23,489 nt of DNA. Source: Lachnospiraceae bacterium UBA7598 (lineage in GTDB: Bacteria; Bacillota; Clostridia; Lachnospirales; Lachnospiraceae). Under the pieces are notes generated by a model. It saw only the letters and a list, made by a program, of their open reading frames with translations. It was not told the DNA's origin and made no database searches. The position numbers and the translations under genes were made by a program. Each line of letters begins with the position of its first letter. Position 1 is the stretch's first letter. Shown one piece after another: positions 1-10,300 of the stretch. Location of the stretch: positions 7,176-30,664 of the forward strand of contig DLQV01000052.1 of assembly GCA_002474415.1 (NCBI GenBank), given 5' to 3'.

Positions 1-459
1 ATCGACGATCATATTACCGCACGGTTTTGAGATATCAATGCCTGCACCGATTGCTGCTGCGATCGGCTCCTCAATGATCTCTACCTCACGGGCACCTGCC
101 TGATACGTAGCGTCTTCTACTGCTTTCTTCTCAACTTCTGTGACACCACTTGGCACACAGACGCTGATGCGCGGCTTACGAAAACTCTTCTTTCCAAGCG
201 CTTTCTGGATGAAATACTTGATCATCTTCTCTGTGACGGTATAATCTGAAATCACACCCTGACGAAGCGGACGGACTGCCACAATGTTTCCCGGTGTTCT
301 TCCAAGCATCAATCTGGCTTCCTCACCGATTGCTTTAATTTTATTAGTATCTCTGTCAAATGCAACAACGGAAGGCTCTTTTAATACAACACCTTTTCCT
401 TTAATATATACTAAAATACTCGCAGTACCTAAATCAATTCCGATATCTGATCCGATCAT
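1..459 (-). CDS. mreB: MreB/Mbl-family rod-shape actin homologue (partial, N-terminal 153 residues)
   Basis: This is the start of a bacterial actin that organises the cell-wall elongation machinery under the cytoplasmic membrane. The gene runs off the left edge, so only about the first 153 of the usual 330-345 residues are present. Visible family motifs are the phosphate-1 loop DIGIDLGTAS near the N-terminus, EPSVVAFD, GRTPGN, VRPLRQGVI, and CVPSGVTEVEKKAVEDA. The last residues, EEPIAAAIGAG...GNMIVD, lead into phosphate-2 just outside the window. The CVPSG and QAGARE segments resemble MreB more than Mbl, but the paralogue cannot be fixed from half a protein. The ATG at 459 is preceded in frame by a TAG and by AGGAAGGGG about 8 bases upstream. 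It has its own promoter and is not obviously cotranscribed with uvrA. Confidence 0.93.
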   Translation of the reverse strand, partial: MIGSDIGIDLGTASILVYIKGKGVVLKEPSVVAFDRDTNKIKAIGEEARLMLGRTPGNIVAVRPLRQGVISDYTVTEKMIKYFIQKALGKKSFRKPRISVCVPSGVTEVEKKAVEDATYQAGAREVEIIEEPIAAAIGAGIDISKPCGNMIVD

Positions 460-562
460 CCCGAATGCCCCTTCCTATTTTCTTTTTATCTTTTTTATCA
501 AAACCAGACTTGCGTTTATGGCGCAAATCTGCAGTTAATCATATTTTTATGCATACAGTAAC

Positions 563-590
563 ATTATATACAATTCATCCCATTTTTCAA
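563..590 (-). promoter_or_regulatory. Sigma-A promoter of mreB
   Basis: Read on the minus strand, TTGAAA (585-590) and a perfect TATAAT (563-568) are separated by 16 bases. The start codon lies about 100 bases downstream, which leaves a leader of roughly 95 bases. I saw no obvious riboswitch fold in that leader. The rest of the 460-676 gap is AT-rich with no further gene. Confidence 0.75.
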
Positions 591-676
591 ACATTTTTTT
601 ATAGGTTCGGACATTTTAATTAAATTTTAAGGAATCTCTCTCTTCCTTGGACGAAAATCTGTGCATTTTCGCTATT

Positions 677-3523
677 TTACACGTTCTTCGATTCCAGATA
701 CGGTTTTAAAAACTGACCGGTATACGATTCCGGAACTTTGCAGATTTCCTCCGGTGTTCCCTGTGCAATTACGGTTCCACCACCGTCGCCGCCTTCCGGA
801 CCCATATCAATGATATAATCTGCCGTCTTGATGACATCGAGATTATGCTCGATGACGACAACAGTATTTCCGCCATCCGAAAGCTTTCTGAGAATCTCCA
901 CCAGTTTGTGTACATCCGCAAAATGAAGACCGGTGGTTGGCTCATCCAACACGTAAATGGTCTTTCCGGTTCCGCGTTTGCTCAGCTCCGTGGCAAGTTT
1001 GATACGCTGCGCTTCTCCTCCGGATAATTCTGTAGAAGGCTGTCCCAGTTTCACATAGGAAAGTCCGACATCGTACAGTGTCTGGATCTTCCTATGGATC
1101 GTTGGCACATTTTTGAAAAATTCCAGTGCCTCCTCGACTGTCATATCCAGCACATCATAGATCGTCTTCCCTTTATAGCGTACTTCGAGCGTTTCACGGT
1201 TATAGCGTTTGCCACCGCAGACCTCACACGGCACATACACATCCGGCAGGAAATGCATCTCGATCTTTATGATACCATCTCCGCTGCAGGCCTCACATCG
1301 TCCGCCTTTGACGTTGAAGCTGAAACGTCCCTTTTTATATCCGCGTGCCTTTGCATCCGGAGTTGCCGCAAACAGATCGCGGATCATGTCAAACACACCG
1401 GTATAGGTTGCCGGATTCGAACGCGGTGTGCGCCCGATCGGTGACTGATCAATGTCGATAATCTTATCCAATTGTTCCACTCCCAGAATATCATCATGAT
1501 CTCCAGGAATGCAACGTGCCCGGTTTAAAGTTCGCGCCAGATGCTTATACAAAATTTCATTGGTCAGGGAGCTTTTTCCAGATCCCGATACTCCGGTGAT
1601 ACAGGTCATGATCCCAAGCGGAACCTGCACATCAATATTTTTCAGATTATTTTCCCGTGCTCCTTTGATCGTAAGAAATCCAGTCGGTTTACGTCGTTCC
1701 GATGGTACCGGAATCTTCATCCGCCCACTCAGATAAGCGCCGGTAATGGATTTTTTGCATTTCATGATATCCGCCGCAGTGCCGGTTGCAACAACTTCTC
1801 CACCATGTACGCCGGCTGCCGGACCAATATCCACAATGTAGTCAGCGGCACGCATCGTATCCTCATCGTGTTCCACGACGATCAGCGTATTTCCCAGATT
1901 CTTGAGATTCATCAGTGCATGCAGCAGCTTGTCATTATCCCGCTGATGCAGTCCGATACTCGGCTCATCCAGAATATACGCCACGCCGACCAGTCCTGAA
2001 CCGATCTGGGTAGCCAGACGGATACGCTGTGCTTCTCCTCCGGATAAGGTTCCGGTCGCACGTGTCAATGTCAGATAATCCAGACCTACCTCCTGCAAAA
2101 AGCCCACGCGGGCACGGATTTCCTTTAAAATCTGATTGCCAATGAACTGCTGCTGTTCCGTCAGCTGCATTTCTGACAAAAATTTGACAAGATCCTTTAC
2201 CGACATATCTGTCATCTCATATATATTTTTGTCTGCGACCGTAACGGCAAGAGAACTCTGCTTCAGACGCTGGCCATGGCAGGCAGCACACGGTGTGATA
2301 CGCATAAACTGCTCGTATTCCTGCTTCATCGTGTCTGATCCCGTCTCCCGGTAACGGCGCTCGACATTTTTAATAAGCCCTTCCCAGTTCAGGTCATAGA
2401 CGCCTTCTCCACGCTGTCCTTTATAATGCACCTTTAATATCCGGCCATCCCCACCATGAATGAGCATATGCCGGATTTCTTTTGGCAGATCTTTATATGG
2501 TGTATCAAGAGAAAATCCATATCCTTCCGACAACGCTTTTAACGTGGCATAGGTATAGCTGGATGGATCGGTACAGGACTGCCAGCCCATCACCTGAATT
2601 GCCCCCTCGGAAATAGACAGTGTCTTATCCGGAATCATGAGATTTTCATCAAACTCCATCTTGTAGCCGAGTCCATAGCAGACCGGACAGGCGCCAAACG
2701 GATTGTTAAACGAAAAGCTTCGCGGTTCCACCTCATCTACGCTGATTCCGCAATCCGGGCAGGCAAAATTCTGGGAAAAATTCATCGGTTCCCCGTCCAC
2801 CACATCAACAATTGCATTGCCCTCGGTCAGCTCAAAAACATTTTCCAGAGAATCAGTCAGACGCTTTTCAATCCCTGGTTTTACCACCAGACGGTCTACC
2901 ACAATATCAATATTGTGTTTGATGTTTTTGTCCATCGGAATTTCTTCCGAAAGTTCATACATATTTCCATCTACGATCACACGCACATAGCCGCTTTTTT
3001 TTGCTTTCTCGAATAATTTCTGATGTTCGCCCTTACGTCCGCGCACAACCGGCGCAAGAATCTGGATCCGTGTGCGTTCCGGCAATTTCATCACGGCATC
3101 CACCATCTGATCGATCGTCTGTTTCTCGATGGCACGTCCACACTTCGGACAATGCGGAATTCCGATGCGGGCATACAAAAGTCGAAAATAATCATAAATT
3201 TCCGTCACGGTTCCGACGGTGGAACGCGGGTTTCGGTTCGTCGATTTCTGATCAATGGAGATAGCCGGCGGAAGTCCCTCAATCGACTCCACATCCGGTT
3301 TTTCCATCTGTCCTAAGAATTGTCTTGCATAGGAAGACAACGACTCCATATAGCGCCGCTGTCCCTCCGCATAGATCGTATCAAACGCAAGCGAAGACTT
3401 TCCGGAACCTGACAGTCCGGTCAAAACAACAAACTCATCTCTTGGAATGTCCACATCAATGCATTTTAAGTTGTGTTCGTTGGCGCCTCGTATTTTAATA
3501 TATTTTCTCTGTTTTTTCGGCAT
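677..3523 (-). CDS. uvrA: UvrA, excinuclease ABC subunit A
   Basis: UvrA is the damage-sensing ABC ATPase of nucleotide excision repair. It dimerises, scans DNA and loads UvrB. At 948 residues it has the usual full length. The first Walker A (GLSGSGKSS) is at residues 36-44, and there are two ABC signature segments (LSGGEAQRI). The ABC-inserted CxxC zinc modules are visible ([13 protein letters not shown]...CPVCYGLG), as is the C-terminal zinc finger CEAC...[10 protein letters not shown]. The second-domain Walker A is GVSGSGKSS and the Walker B segment reads [11 protein letters not shown]. The ATG follows AGAGAGG at 7 bases. It lies 19 bases after the uvrB stop, so the two genes almost certainly form a uvrB-uvrA operon driven from the LexA-type promoter at 5623-5673. 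No strong terminator is evident after it. Confidence 0.98.
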   Translation of the reverse strand: MPKKQRKYIKIRGANEHNLKCIDVDIPRDEFVVLTGLSGSGKSSLAFDTIYAEGQRRYMESLSSYARQFLGQMEKPDVESIEGLPPAISIDQKSTNRNPRSTVGTVTEIYDYFRLLYARIGIPHCPKCGRAIEKQTIDQMVDAVMKLPERTRIQILAPVVRGRKGEHQKLFEKAKKSGYVRVIVDGNMYELSEEIPMDKNIKHNIDIVVDRLVVKPGIEKRLTDSLENVFELTEGNAIVDVVDGEPMNFSQNFACPDCGISVDEVEPRSFSFNNPFGACPVCYGLGYKMEFDENLMIPDKTLSISEGAIQVMGWQSCTDPSSYTYATLKALSEGYGFSLDTPYKDLPKEIRHMLIHGGDGRILKVHYKGQRGEGVYDLNWEGLIKNVERRYRETGSDTMKQEYEQFMRITPCAACHGQRLKQSSLAVTVADKNIYEMTDMSVKDLVKFLSEMQLTEQQQFIGNQILKEIRARVGFLQEVGLDYLTLTRATGTLSGGEAQRIRLATQIGSGLVGVAYILDEPSIGLHQRDNDKLLHALMNLKNLGNTLIVVEHDEDTMRAADYIVDIGPAAGVHGGEVVATGTAADIMKCKKSITGAYLSGRMKIPVPSERRKPTGFLTIKGARENNLKNIDVQVPLGIMTCITGVSGSGKSSLTNEILYKHLARTLNRARCIPGDHDDILGVEQLDKIIDIDQSPIGRTPRSNPATYTGVFDMIRDLFAATPDAKARGYKKGRFSFNVKGGRCEACSGDGIIKIEMHFLPDVYVPCEVCGGKRYNRETLEVRYKGKTIYDVLDMTVEEALEFFKNVPTIHRKIQTLYDVGLSYVKLGQPSTELSGGEAQRIKLATELSKRGTGKTIYVLDEPTTGLHFADVHKLVEILRKLSDGGNTVVVIEHNLDVIKTADYIIDMGPEGGDGGGTVIAQGTPEEICKVPESYTGQFLKPYLESKNV

Positions 3524-3542
3524 TTTGTTTCCTCTCTTTTAT

Positions 3543-5528
3543 CTATTCCTCAATATTCCGAAGCATATTTTTCAGTTTTACCATCTTGTCACGGTACTCT
3601 GCCGCCGCCTCAAAATTGAGTTCTGCGGCAGCTTTCTTCATCTTCTTCTGGATGTCCCCGATCAGTTTTTCTAATTCCCTGCGGCTCATGGATTCCGGAT
3701 CTTTATCAAATTCCATCTCCTCTGCTGCTACTTTTTTGGAGATTGCAATCAGATCACGCACAGATTTCTGGATCGTCTTCGGTGTGATTCCATGTTCCTC
3801 ATTGTATGCCTGCTGAAGCTTGCGGCGGCGCTCCGTCTCATCAATGGCCACACGCATAGAATCGGTGATCTTATCCGCATACATGATTACATGTCCCTCA
3901 CTGTTTCTTGCCGCACGTCCGATGGTCTGGATCAGTGAGGTCTCGGAACGAAGGAATCCTTCTTTATCCGCATCGAGGATTGCCACAAGCGTAATCTCTG
4001 GAATATCCAGTCCCTCCCGCAGCAGGTTGATACCGACAAGCACATCAAACACGTCCAGACGCAGGTCACGGATAATCTCTGCGCGCTCTAAGGTATCAAT
4101 ATCCGAGTGCAAATATTTTACACGGATACCAAGTTCGCTCATATACTGTGTCAGATCTTCCGCCATACGCTTGGTCAGTGTCGTGATCAGCACTTTATGA
4201 TGATTTTTCGTCTCTTTGTTGACTTCCCCGATCAGATCATCGATCTGTCCCTCCACCGGCCGCACGGAAATCTCCGGGTCCAGAAGTCCGGTCGGCCGGA
4301 TAATCTGCTCCACACGCAGCAATTCATGCTCGTTTTCATAGACATTCGGCGTAGCTGATACAAACAGCATCTGATCAATCTTACTCTCAAACTCTTCAAA
4401 ATTAAGCGGACGGTTATCGAGTGCGGACGGCAGACGGAATCCATAATCCACCAGTGTCTGCTTTCGGGAACGATCTCCTGCATACATTCCCCGCACCTGT
4501 GGAATCGTAATATGGGACTCATCCACAATGATCAGAAAATCGTCCGGGAAATAATCCATCAGTGTTTCCGGCATTTCTCCCTCGGCACGTCCTGCCAAAT
4601 GGCGGGAATAGTTTTCGATGCCGCTGCAAAATCCGGTTTCTTTCATCATTTCAATATCAAAATTCGTGCGTTCTGCGATACGCTGTGCTTCCAGCAGCTT
4701 ATCCTCACCCTTAAAATATTTGACCCGTTCTTCCAGTTCTGCCTCGATACGGTCACACGCTGCATTCATTTTTTCCTGCGGCACCACATAATGGGATGCC
4801 GGGAACACAGCCGCATGCTTTAATATACATTTGATCTCTCCGGTAAGCACATCCACTTCCGTGATCCGGTCGATCTCATCTCCGAAAAACTCCACACGGA
4901 TCGCCGTGTCGGTATTATTCGCCGGAAAAATCTCCAGCACATCGCCATGCACCCGGAACGTACCACGCTTAAAATCCATCTCGTTGCGCGTGTACTGCAT
5001 GTCAATAAGTCCCTTGATCACGTCATCACGGTCAATCTCCATTCCGGGACGCAGGGAAACCATCATGTTCATATAGTCATCCGGACTACCAATGCCATAA
5101 ATACAGGATACAGATGCCACGATAATAACATCTTTTCGCTCCGCCAGCGCTGCCGTGGCTGAAAGGCGCAGCTTATCAATCTCGTCATTGACCGCAGAAT
5201 CTTTCGCAATATAAGTGTCCGACTGCGGCACATACGCTTCCGGCTGATAATAATCATAGTATGAGACAAAATACTCGACGGCATTCTCCGGGAAAAATTC
5301 TTTCATTTCTCCGTACAGCTGTCCCGCCAGTGTCTTGTTGTGGGAAATAATCAGCGTCGGCTTATTCAGCGCCTGAATGACATTTGCCATCGTAAAGGTC
5401 TTTCCAGAACCGGTCACACCCAGCAGTGTTTCAAACTGGTTGCCTTCTTTGAATCCTTTGACTAATTTTTCAATTGCTTGCGGCTGGTCGCCGGTTGGTT
5501 CATATGGGGCATGTAATTTGAATTCCAT
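3543..5528 (-). CDS. uvrB: UvrB, excinuclease ABC subunit B
   Basis: UvrB is the helicase-like core of nucleotide excision repair. It verifies damage handed over by UvrA and recruits UvrC for incision. The 661-residue length is typical. Visible elements, in order: Walker A GVTGSGKT (38-45); the Tyr-rich beta-hairpin that locks one strand ([12 protein letters not shown], about residue 90); the DEAD-like VDESH; the SATP motif; helicase motif [11 protein letters not shown]; and the C-terminal UVR coiled-coil domain ([26 protein letters not shown] is its core), which contacts UvrC. The ATG at 5528 is preceded by a purine-rich GGGAGAGGG. It is first in the uvrB-uvrA operon and sits behind a promoter carrying a Gram-positive SOS box. 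Confidence 0.98.
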   Translation of the reverse strand: MEFKLHAPYEPTGDQPQAIEKLVKGFKEGNQFETLLGVTGSGKTFTMANVIQALNKPTLIISHNKTLAGQLYGEMKEFFPENAVEYFVSYYDYYQPEAYVPQSDTYIAKDSAVNDEIDKLRLSATAALAERKDVIIVASVSCIYGIGSPDDYMNMMVSLRPGMEIDRDDVIKGLIDMQYTRNEMDFKRGTFRVHGDVLEIFPANNTDTAIRVEFFGDEIDRITEVDVLTGEIKCILKHAAVFPASHYVVPQEKMNAACDRIEAELEERVKYFKGEDKLLEAQRIAERTNFDIEMMKETGFCSGIENYSRHLAGRAEGEMPETLMDYFPDDFLIIVDESHITIPQVRGMYAGDRSRKQTLVDYGFRLPSALDNRPLNFEEFESKIDQMLFVSATPNVYENEHELLRVEQIIRPTGLLDPEISVRPVEGQIDDLIGEVNKETKNHHKVLITTLTKRMAEDLTQYMSELGIRVKYLHSDIDTLERAEIIRDLRLDVFDVLVGINLLREGLDIPEITLVAILDADKEGFLRSETSLIQTIGRAARNSEGHVIMYADKITDSMRVAIDETERRRKLQQAYNEEHGITPKTIQKSVRDLIAISKKVAAEEMEFDKDPESMSRRELEKLIGDIQKKMKKAAAELNFEAAAEYRDKMVKLKNMLRNIEE

Positions 5529-5622
5529 AATGCCCTCTCCCTTCTCAAATTTATCGTAAAATTAACTTTATTCCATGAAAAAAGACAAAATCCATATCTT
5601 TATAGTCTGCACATATATGCTA

Positions 5623-5651
5623 ATTTTACTACAAAGATCTGACTTTGTCTA
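5623..5651 (-). promoter_or_regulatory. Sigma-A promoter of uvrB-uvrA
   Basis: On the minus strand, TAGACA (5646-5651) and TAAAAT (5623-5628) are spaced by exactly 17 bases, and each matches consensus at 5 of 6 positions. Transcription would begin near 5616, giving a leader of about 88 bases before the uvrB ATG. The LexA-type box begins 8 bases upstream of the -35 element. Confidence 0.7.
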
Positions 5652-5659
5652 TCTTGATT

Positions 5660-5673
5660 AGAACATCTGTTCT
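5660..5673. promoter_or_regulatory. LexA (DinR) SOS box upstream of uvrBA
   Basis: The 14-base site AGAACATCTGTTCT has perfect 6-base inverted arms and fits the Firmicutes SOS operator core GAAC-N4-GTTC. It lies just upstream of the uvrB -35 element. In Bacillus subtilis uvrBA is a known LexA/DinR target, so family knowledge and position agree. Binding itself is inferred. Confidence 0.75.
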
Positions 5674-5685
5674 TATCTTTTTTAT

Positions 5686-5721
5686 AAAAAACGTGGAAAC
5701 CATCATGGCTTCCACGTTTTT
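5686..5721 (-). terminator. Rho-independent terminator of secA
   Basis: A stem pairing ACGTGGAA with TTCCACGT, extended by an A/T run on each side, closes around a short loop. On the minus strand it is followed by a T-rich run. It begins 17 bases after the secA stop codon and separates secA from the uvrBA promoter. Confidence 0.85.
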
Positions 5722-5737
5722 ATTCTTTTCAGCTGAT

Positions 5738-8311
5738 TTATACTACCTTACGTCCACAGCACTGCTTATATTTCTTACCACTGCCACATGGACATGGATC
5801 ATTCGGATATACCTTGGCATGTTCACGCTTCTTCGGTGCCTTTGCCGCACTCTCGTCCTTATTGGTTCCGGTTACTTTTGCAACCTGCTCACGCTCTACC
5901 TTCTGCTCTACCTGTACATGATAGAGAAGACGAATGGTATCTTCCTGAATGCCGGCAATCATTTCGTCGAACATATCAAATCCGGCCATCTTATACTCAA
6001 CCAACGGATCTCTCTGTCCATATGCCTGTAATCCGATACCCTGACGGAGCTGATCCATATCATCGATATGATCCATCCACTTGCGGTCGATCACCTTCAG
6101 CAATACAACACGCTCCAGCTCACGGAACTGCTCGATCTCCGGGAATTCCGTCTCTTTTGCTTCATATAAAAGTACTGCCTGTTCTTTCAGATGCTGCTTT
6201 AATTCTTTGACATCCTTGATATCTTCAATATTTTCCTCTGTAACAGGTTCGAGAGGAATCACCGGCAGAAGAATTTCATTTAATTCATTTAAATTCCACT
6301 CTTCACGTGGGATCTCATTTGAAATACAGGTATCGACTGATTTCTCCACCTGTTCCTGGATCATCTTGAAGATCGCATCACGCATGCTGTCTCCATTTAA
6401 TACAGACATACGCTCTTTGTAAATAATCTCTCTCTGATCGTTGTTTACCTGATCATACTCTAACAGATTCTTACGAATACCATAGTTGTTGTACTCGATC
6501 TTTTCCTGTGCCTTCTCGATGGCAGAAGTAAGCATCTTGTGCTGGATCTGCTCCCCTTCCGGGACACCAAGTGCATTAAATACGGACATCAGACGCTCAG
6601 AACCGAACAGTCTCATCAGGTCATCTTCCAGCGAAATAAAGAACTGGGATTCACCCGGATCTCCCTGACGTCCGGCACGACCACGCAGCTGGTTATCGAT
6701 ACGGCGGGATTCATGACGCTCGGTACCGATGATCTTTAAACCACCAGCTTCACGCGCATCATCGTCCAGCTTGATATCGGTACCACGACCAGCCATGTTG
6801 GTAGCGATGGTAACCGCTCCGTGCTGACCTGCCTGTGCGACGATCTCTGCCTCCTGCTCATGGAATTTTGCATTCAATACCGTATGCGGAATTCCCTCAC
6901 GCTTTAACATACCGCTGATCAGCTCGGAAGTCTCAATCGTAATAGTACCAACCAGAACCGGCTGTCCCTTCTCATGCGCTTTCTTTACTTCCTCCACAAC
7001 AGCTTTGAATTTTTCTTTCTTTGTCTTATATACTGCATCCTGATGATCAATACGTGCAATCGGACGGTTGGTCGGAATCTCAATAACGTCCATGCCGTAG
7101 ATATCACGGAACTCTTTTTCCTCTGTCAGAGCGGTACCGGTCATACCGGCTTTCTTCTCAAATTTATTGAAGAAGTTCTGGAATGTAATGGTTGCAAGCG
7201 TCTTGCTCTCTCTCTTGACCTTTACATGCTCCTTTGCCTCGATTGCCTGATGCAGACCATCGGAATAACGACGGCCCGGCATGATACGTCCGGTAAACTC
7301 GTCAACAATCATAACCTGATCATCTTTTACCACGTAATCCTGATCGCGGAACATCAGATAATGTGCACGGAGCGCAAGGATCACATTGTGCTGAATCTCC
7401 AGATTCTCCGGATCTGCCAGGTTGTCAATATGGAAGAATTTCTCGACCTTTTCCACACCCTGCTGTGTCAGGTTCACCAGTTTGTCTTTTTCATTTACGA
7501 TAAAGTCCCCGGTTTCTTCCTGCTCAATTCCCATGATGGCATCCATCTTGGAATACTCCGGTACATCATCACCACGTGTCAGCTGCTGTGCTAAAATATC
7601 ACATGCCTCATATAATTTGGTGGACTTGCCACTCTGACCGGAAATAATAAGCGGTGTACGTGCCTCATCGATCAATACGGAATCGACCTCATCGATGATT
7701 GCATAGTGCAGACCTCTTTGTACCAGCTGTTCCTTGTAGATCACCATGTTGTCACGCAGGTAATCAAATCCAAGTTCATTATTTGTAATATATGTAATAT
7801 CGCAATTGTAAGCGTCACGACGCTCATCATTGCTCATATCATTCAATACAACACCAACGGTCAGTCCGAGGAATTCATGAACTTTTCCCATCCACTCGGA
7901 ATCTCGTTTTGCCAGATAATCATTGACGGTGACGATACATACACCTTTGCCCTCCAGTGCATTCAGATATGCCGGAAGTGTAGATACCAGAGTCTTACCT
8001 TCACCTGTCTTCATCTCTGCGATACGTCCCTGATGCAGGATAATACCACCGATAATCTGTACTCTGTAATGCTCCATACCAAGCACACGGCTTGCCGCCT
8101 CACGTACGGTTGCATATGCCTCTGGAAGCAGATCGTCAAGTGTCTCTCCCTTTTCCAGACGATCTTTAAATTCCTTTGTTTTTCCTTTTAATTCTTCATC
8201 CGAAAGTGCCTTCATCTCGTCGCGATAAGATTCCACTTTATCTACGAGGGGCGTAATTCGTTTCAACTCCCTGTCACTGTGTGTACCAAAAATTTTAGTC
8301 AATGCACTCAT
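5738..8311 (-). CDS. secA: SecA, preprotein translocase ATPase
   Basis: SecA is the motor ATPase that drives unfolded preproteins through SecYEG. The chosen start gives 857 residues. Visible features are Walker A MKTGEGKT (residues 100-107), the Walker B/DEAD-like segment [19 protein letters not shown], the MTGTAL motif, and the second-ATPase-domain motif GRAGRQGD. The C-terminal SEC-C zinc tail [13 protein letters not shown] ends the protein and is the SecB/phospholipid-binding type tail. The frame stays open upstream to 8368, but that ATG would lie before the predicted transcription start. The ATG at 8311 follows AGGAG at 10 bases and gives the classic short SecA N-terminus MSALTKIFG. The prfB gene that often follows secA in Firmicutes is not here; a terminator and uvrBA follow instead. 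Confidence 0.98.
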   Translation of the reverse strand: MSALTKIFGTHSDRELKRITPLVDKVESYRDEMKALSDEELKGKTKEFKDRLEKGETLDDLLPEAYATVREAASRVLGMEHYRVQIIGGIILHQGRIAEMKTGEGKTLVSTLPAYLNALEGKGVCIVTVNDYLAKRDSEWMGKVHEFLGLTVGVVLNDMSNDERRDAYNCDITYITNNELGFDYLRDNMVIYKEQLVQRGLHYAIIDEVDSVLIDEARTPLIISGQSGKSTKLYEACDILAQQLTRGDDVPEYSKMDAIMGIEQEETGDFIVNEKDKLVNLTQQGVEKVEKFFHIDNLADPENLEIQHNVILALRAHYLMFRDQDYVVKDDQVMIVDEFTGRIMPGRRYSDGLHQAIEAKEHVKVKRESKTLATITFQNFFNKFEKKAGMTGTALTEEKEFRDIYGMDVIEIPTNRPIARIDHQDAVYKTKKEKFKAVVEEVKKAHEKGQPVLVGTITIETSELISGMLKREGIPHTVLNAKFHEQEAEIVAQAGQHGAVTIATNMAGRGTDIKLDDDAREAGGLKIIGTERHESRRIDNQLRGRAGRQGDPGESQFFISLEDDLMRLFGSERLMSVFNALGVPEGEQIQHKMLTSAIEKAQEKIEYNNYGIRKNLLEYDQVNNDQREIIYKERMSVLNGDSMRDAIFKMIQEQVEKSVDTCISNEIPREEWNLNELNEILLPVIPLEPVTEENIEDIKDVKELKQHLKEQAVLLYEAKETEFPEIEQFRELERVVLLKVIDRKWMDHIDDMDQLRQGIGLQAYGQRDPLVEYKMAGFDMFDEMIAGIQEDTIRLLYHVQVEQKVEREQVAKVTGTNKDESAAKAPKKREHAKVYPNDPCPCGSGKKYKQCCGRKVV

Positions 8312-8347
8312 AATATATTTTGCTCCTAACTCGCATAGAATATAGGT

Positions 8348-8376
8348 ATTGTACCACTTTCTCCACATTTACACAA
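8348..8376 (-). promoter_or_regulatory. Sigma-A promoter of secA
   Basis: On the minus strand, TTGTGT (8371-8376) and TACAAT (8348-8353) are separated by 17 bases. The expected start near 8341 gives a leader of about 30 bases to the ATG at 8311. It excludes the longer open frame as the real start. Confidence 0.65.
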
Positions 8377-8430
8377 CTCAAAGGCCATGAATGTTTTATA
8401 AACTTTTTATGAACGAACGGGATTCTGCTA

Positions 8431-8459
8431 TTGAAAATTTGTTAACAGCTTGCTATGAT
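8431..8459 (+). promoter_or_regulatory. Sigma-A promoter of the TSCPD gene
   Basis: TTGAAA (8431-8436) and TATGAT (8454-8459) are spaced by 17 bases on the plus strand, divergent from the secA promoter. The leader would be about 50 bases long. Confidence 0.7.
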
Positions 8460-8518
8460 AAGAGAACGATTATTGTATTCCAAACACAAGGAAGAAAAAG
8501 AAAGGAAGGTAAAAACCC

Positions 8519-8779
8519 ATGTCTTATATTTATAAAACCAAGGGTACCTGTTCCACACAGATCGAAGTGGAACTGGATGGCGATATTGTAAAGAATGTTA
8601 AATTTACCGGCGGTTGTCAGGGAAATCTTCAGGCAATTCCACGTCTGGTTGAAGGTATGACCGTTGAAGAAGTGGAACGCCGTATCTCCGGCATTCACTG
8701 CGGCATGAAAAACACATCCTGTGGTGATCAGCTTGCCAAGGCATTGCGCGAAGCCTATAATGCACAAAAAAACGCATAA
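8519..8779 (+). CDS. TSCPD domain-containing small protein (TIGR03905-like)
   Basis: This is an 86-residue protein made up almost wholly of a TSCPD domain. Recognisable segments are GGCQGNLQAIPRLVEGM and GIHCGMKNTSCGDQLAKAL. The conserved cysteines (in GGC, HCG and TSC) could bind a metal or do redox chemistry. The same domain occurs at the C-terminus of some B12-dependent ribonucleotide reductases, but the role of these stand-alone versions is unknown and I assign none. The ATG at 8519 follows GGAAGG about 10 bases upstream. It is a single gene with its own promoter and a strong terminator, and it is transcribed toward spoVFB. Confidence 0.85.
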   Translation: MSYIYKTKGTCSTQIEVELDGDIVKNVKFTGGCQGNLQAIPRLVEGMTVEEVERRISGIHCGMKNTSCGDQLAKALREAYNAQKNA

Positions 8780-8800
8780 TACCATTACCGGATTATGTAG

Positions 8801-8836
8801 AAGTTCCCCAGACAGATTCGTCTGGGGACTTTTTTA
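8801..8836 (+). terminator. Rho-independent terminator of the TSCPD gene, shared with spoVFB
   Basis: A GC-rich stem pairs TCCCCAGAC with GTCTGGGGA around a 6-base loop, is extended by AAG/CTT, and is followed by a run of T on the plus strand. The spoVFB stop codon from the opposite strand (8834-8836) lies inside the T-run, so the hairpin may work in both directions. The T-tract is much better in the plus direction. Confidence 0.9.
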
Positions 8837-9415
8837 TTCCCGTACTACCGGCTGCAGCTGCCTTCCTTCCATGGCTGCGGAAATCGTCTCCGGTAAAAGT
8901 TCCATTTTTGCCACCATCGAATTTGGCTTTTTTTCATAATTATCCTGCGCAAACGGCACAAAATAAATATGTTTCATATTCATCAGCATTCCGATGTTCT
9001 TAAAACTGGCCCCCAGCGCATCGTTGGTGGAAATGGCAATTACCAGTGGTTTTCCATTGCGCATATGCGCTTTGGCAGCCATCAGAACCGGGGTATCCGT
9101 TATTGCATTCGCCAGTTTTGCCGCAGAATTTCCCGTACACGGTGCAATCACCATCACATCCAGATATCCTTTCGGTCCGATCGGCTCTGCCTCCTGAAGC
9201 GTGCGGATTCCCGGATTTCCCGTTATGTCACAGACTTCTTCCATAAACTCTTTTGCCGTTCCAAACCGCGTATCACAGTTTTGCGTCTGATAAGAAAAGA
9301 TGGGAATCACATGTGCTCCCATCTCCGTCAGTCTTTGAATCTCTTTTCTGGTTTTTGCGAATGTACAGAAAGAACCGGTAATCCCATACCCTATATTGCG
9401 ATTTGATAAATCCAT
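8834..9415 (-). CDS. spoVFB: Dipicolinate synthase subunit B (flavoprotein)
   Basis: This is subunit B of the two-part enzyme that oxidises the dihydrodipicolinate-pathway intermediate to dipicolinic acid. The acid is made in the mother cell and loaded with calcium into the spore core. The 193 residues match the family length of about 200. The fold is that of HFCD flavoproteins: an N-terminal GYGITGSFCTF nucleotide-binding loop, a central APCTGNSAAKLANAITDTPVLMA segment, and AISTNDALGASFKNIGMLMN toward the end. The ATG follows AGAGG at 7 bases and overlaps the end of spoVFA by 25 bases, so the two subunits are translationally coupled. It has no separate promoter that I can see. Confidence 0.95.
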   Translation of the reverse strand: MDLSNRNIGYGITGSFCTFAKTRKEIQRLTEMGAHVIPIFSYQTQNCDTRFGTAKEFMEEVCDITGNPGIRTLQEAEPIGPKGYLDVMVIAPCTGNSAAKLANAITDTPVLMAAKAHMRNGKPLVIAISTNDALGASFKNIGMLMNMKHIYFVPFAQDNYEKKPNSMVAKMELLPETISAAMEGRQLQPVVRE

Positions 9416-10260
9416 GTCTTTGCCTCTTTCCTGTCCTGCCTGATTTTACTGTGTTCAAGAATCGCATCTGCCAACACCTTGGCACTGCTCTTTGTCGTAT
9501 ACAGACCCGGAAGTCCCAATGCCGCCACAACTTTAATCCCATATGCCTCCGCTGCCATCAGATCCGTGCCGCCCGGACGCGATGCAATGTCAATAATTAC
9601 AGCATCCGAATGCATTTCCCGGATCATCGGCTCCCGGATCACAAGCGCCGGAACCGTATTTACAACCGTACGTGCTCCATATGCTTCCTCCGGACCATAT
9701 GAAAAATCGACTGCCTCATGTCCCTGCGTGCGTGCCAGCCTCCGGGCCTCTGAATTTCTTGCCAGCACAGTCACTTTTGCCCCCATCGCGGAGAGAATAT
9801 GCGCAATCTCCCTGCCGCATCTTCCATACCCACTGACAATAATTTTCTGCTCCCGGATGGAGTAGTCACTGTATTTTAAGATTTCCGCAACTGTTGCTTC
9901 CGCCGTAATGCATGCATTACGGTGCACAACTACCGCATCCGTCATCATATCATAATACTCTACTCCCGCATCTTCACAACGCTGTTTCCACTCCGGTCCG
10001 AAAATTCCTCCAAACAGCATCCAGTCCCGTTCTTTTTCCTTCGTCAGCTCCTCTTTTAATATGCGGTTTACATCATGGTTTCTCTCAATCTTCGTAACAG
10101 GAACCGGCAGCACCAGATATTTACTGTTGTCGAGCACCTCCAGTGCCTCTTCCTTTTCCACTCCCCGTCTCCAGTCCAGTCTGTGTATCTTTCCCGGAAG
10201 ACATGCGGCAAGATTGCTTTGTCGCTGATCCGTAACAAAAATCACGATATTTCCGGTCAT
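9391..10260 (-). CDS. spoVFA: Dipicolinate synthase subunit A
   Basis: This is the dehydrogenase-like subunit A of dipicolinate synthase, working with SpoVFB late in sporulation. It has 289 residues from the ATG at 10260; the Bacillus protein is about 297. A C-terminal Rossmann domain carries the dinucleotide loop GYGRCG at residues 144-149 followed by the strand VTVLARN. The N-terminal half (FVTDQRQSN, LPVPVTKIER) is the SpoVFA-specific catalytic region. The frame is open upstream to 10287, but that ATG has no ribosome binding site. The 10260 ATG follows GGAAGGGAG. That site lies in the 3' arm of the aspartate kinase terminator and just after a sigma-K-like promoter, so expression should depend on the mother-cell promoter. 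The gene overlaps spoVFB. Confidence 0.95.
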   Translation of the reverse strand: MTGNIVIFVTDQRQSNLAACLPGKIHRLDWRRGVEKEEALEVLDNSKYLVLPVPVTKIERNHDVNRILKEELTKEKERDWMLFGGIFGPEWKQRCEDAGVEYYDMMTDAVVVHRNACITAEATVAEILKYSDYSIREQKIIVSGYGRCGREIAHILSAMGAKVTVLARNSEARRLARTQGHEAVDFSYGPEEAYGARTVVNTVPALVIREPMIREMHSDAVIIDIASRPGGTDLMAAEAYGIKVVAALGLPGLYTTKSSAKVLADAILEHSKIRQDRKEAKTWIYQIAI

Positions 10261-10300
10261 ATAAAAACGCTCCCTTCCATATAACATATGAAAGAGAGCG
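10261..10300 (-). terminator. Terminator of aspartate kinase, overlapping the spoVFA ribosome binding site
   Basis: On the minus strand a 15-base arm (10286-10300) pairs fully with a second arm (10268-10282), including two G-U pairs, across a 3-base loop. TTTTTAT follows at once. It lies 25 bases after the aspartate kinase stop. The U-run ends directly against the spoVFA ATG, and the second arm contains the spoVFA ribosome binding site. Confidence 0.85.
10270..10278 (-). promoter_or_regulatory. Ribosome binding site of spoVFA, inside a hairpin arm
   Basis: GGAAGGGAG lies about 9 bases before the ATG at 10260 and decides the start. It is base-paired in any transcript that reads through from aspartate kinase, but free in a transcript that starts at the embedded promoter. 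Confidence 0.7.

Noticed and set aside
652..671. CGAAAAT/ATTTTCG inverted repeat as a uvrA terminator
   Set aside because: The stem is only 7 AT-rich pairs and no U-run follows on the minus strand.
6974..7594. 206-codon open frame on the plus strand opposite secA
   Set aside because: It is antisense to the well-conserved SecA coding region, has no ribosome binding site or family motif, and looks like a shadow of the real frame.
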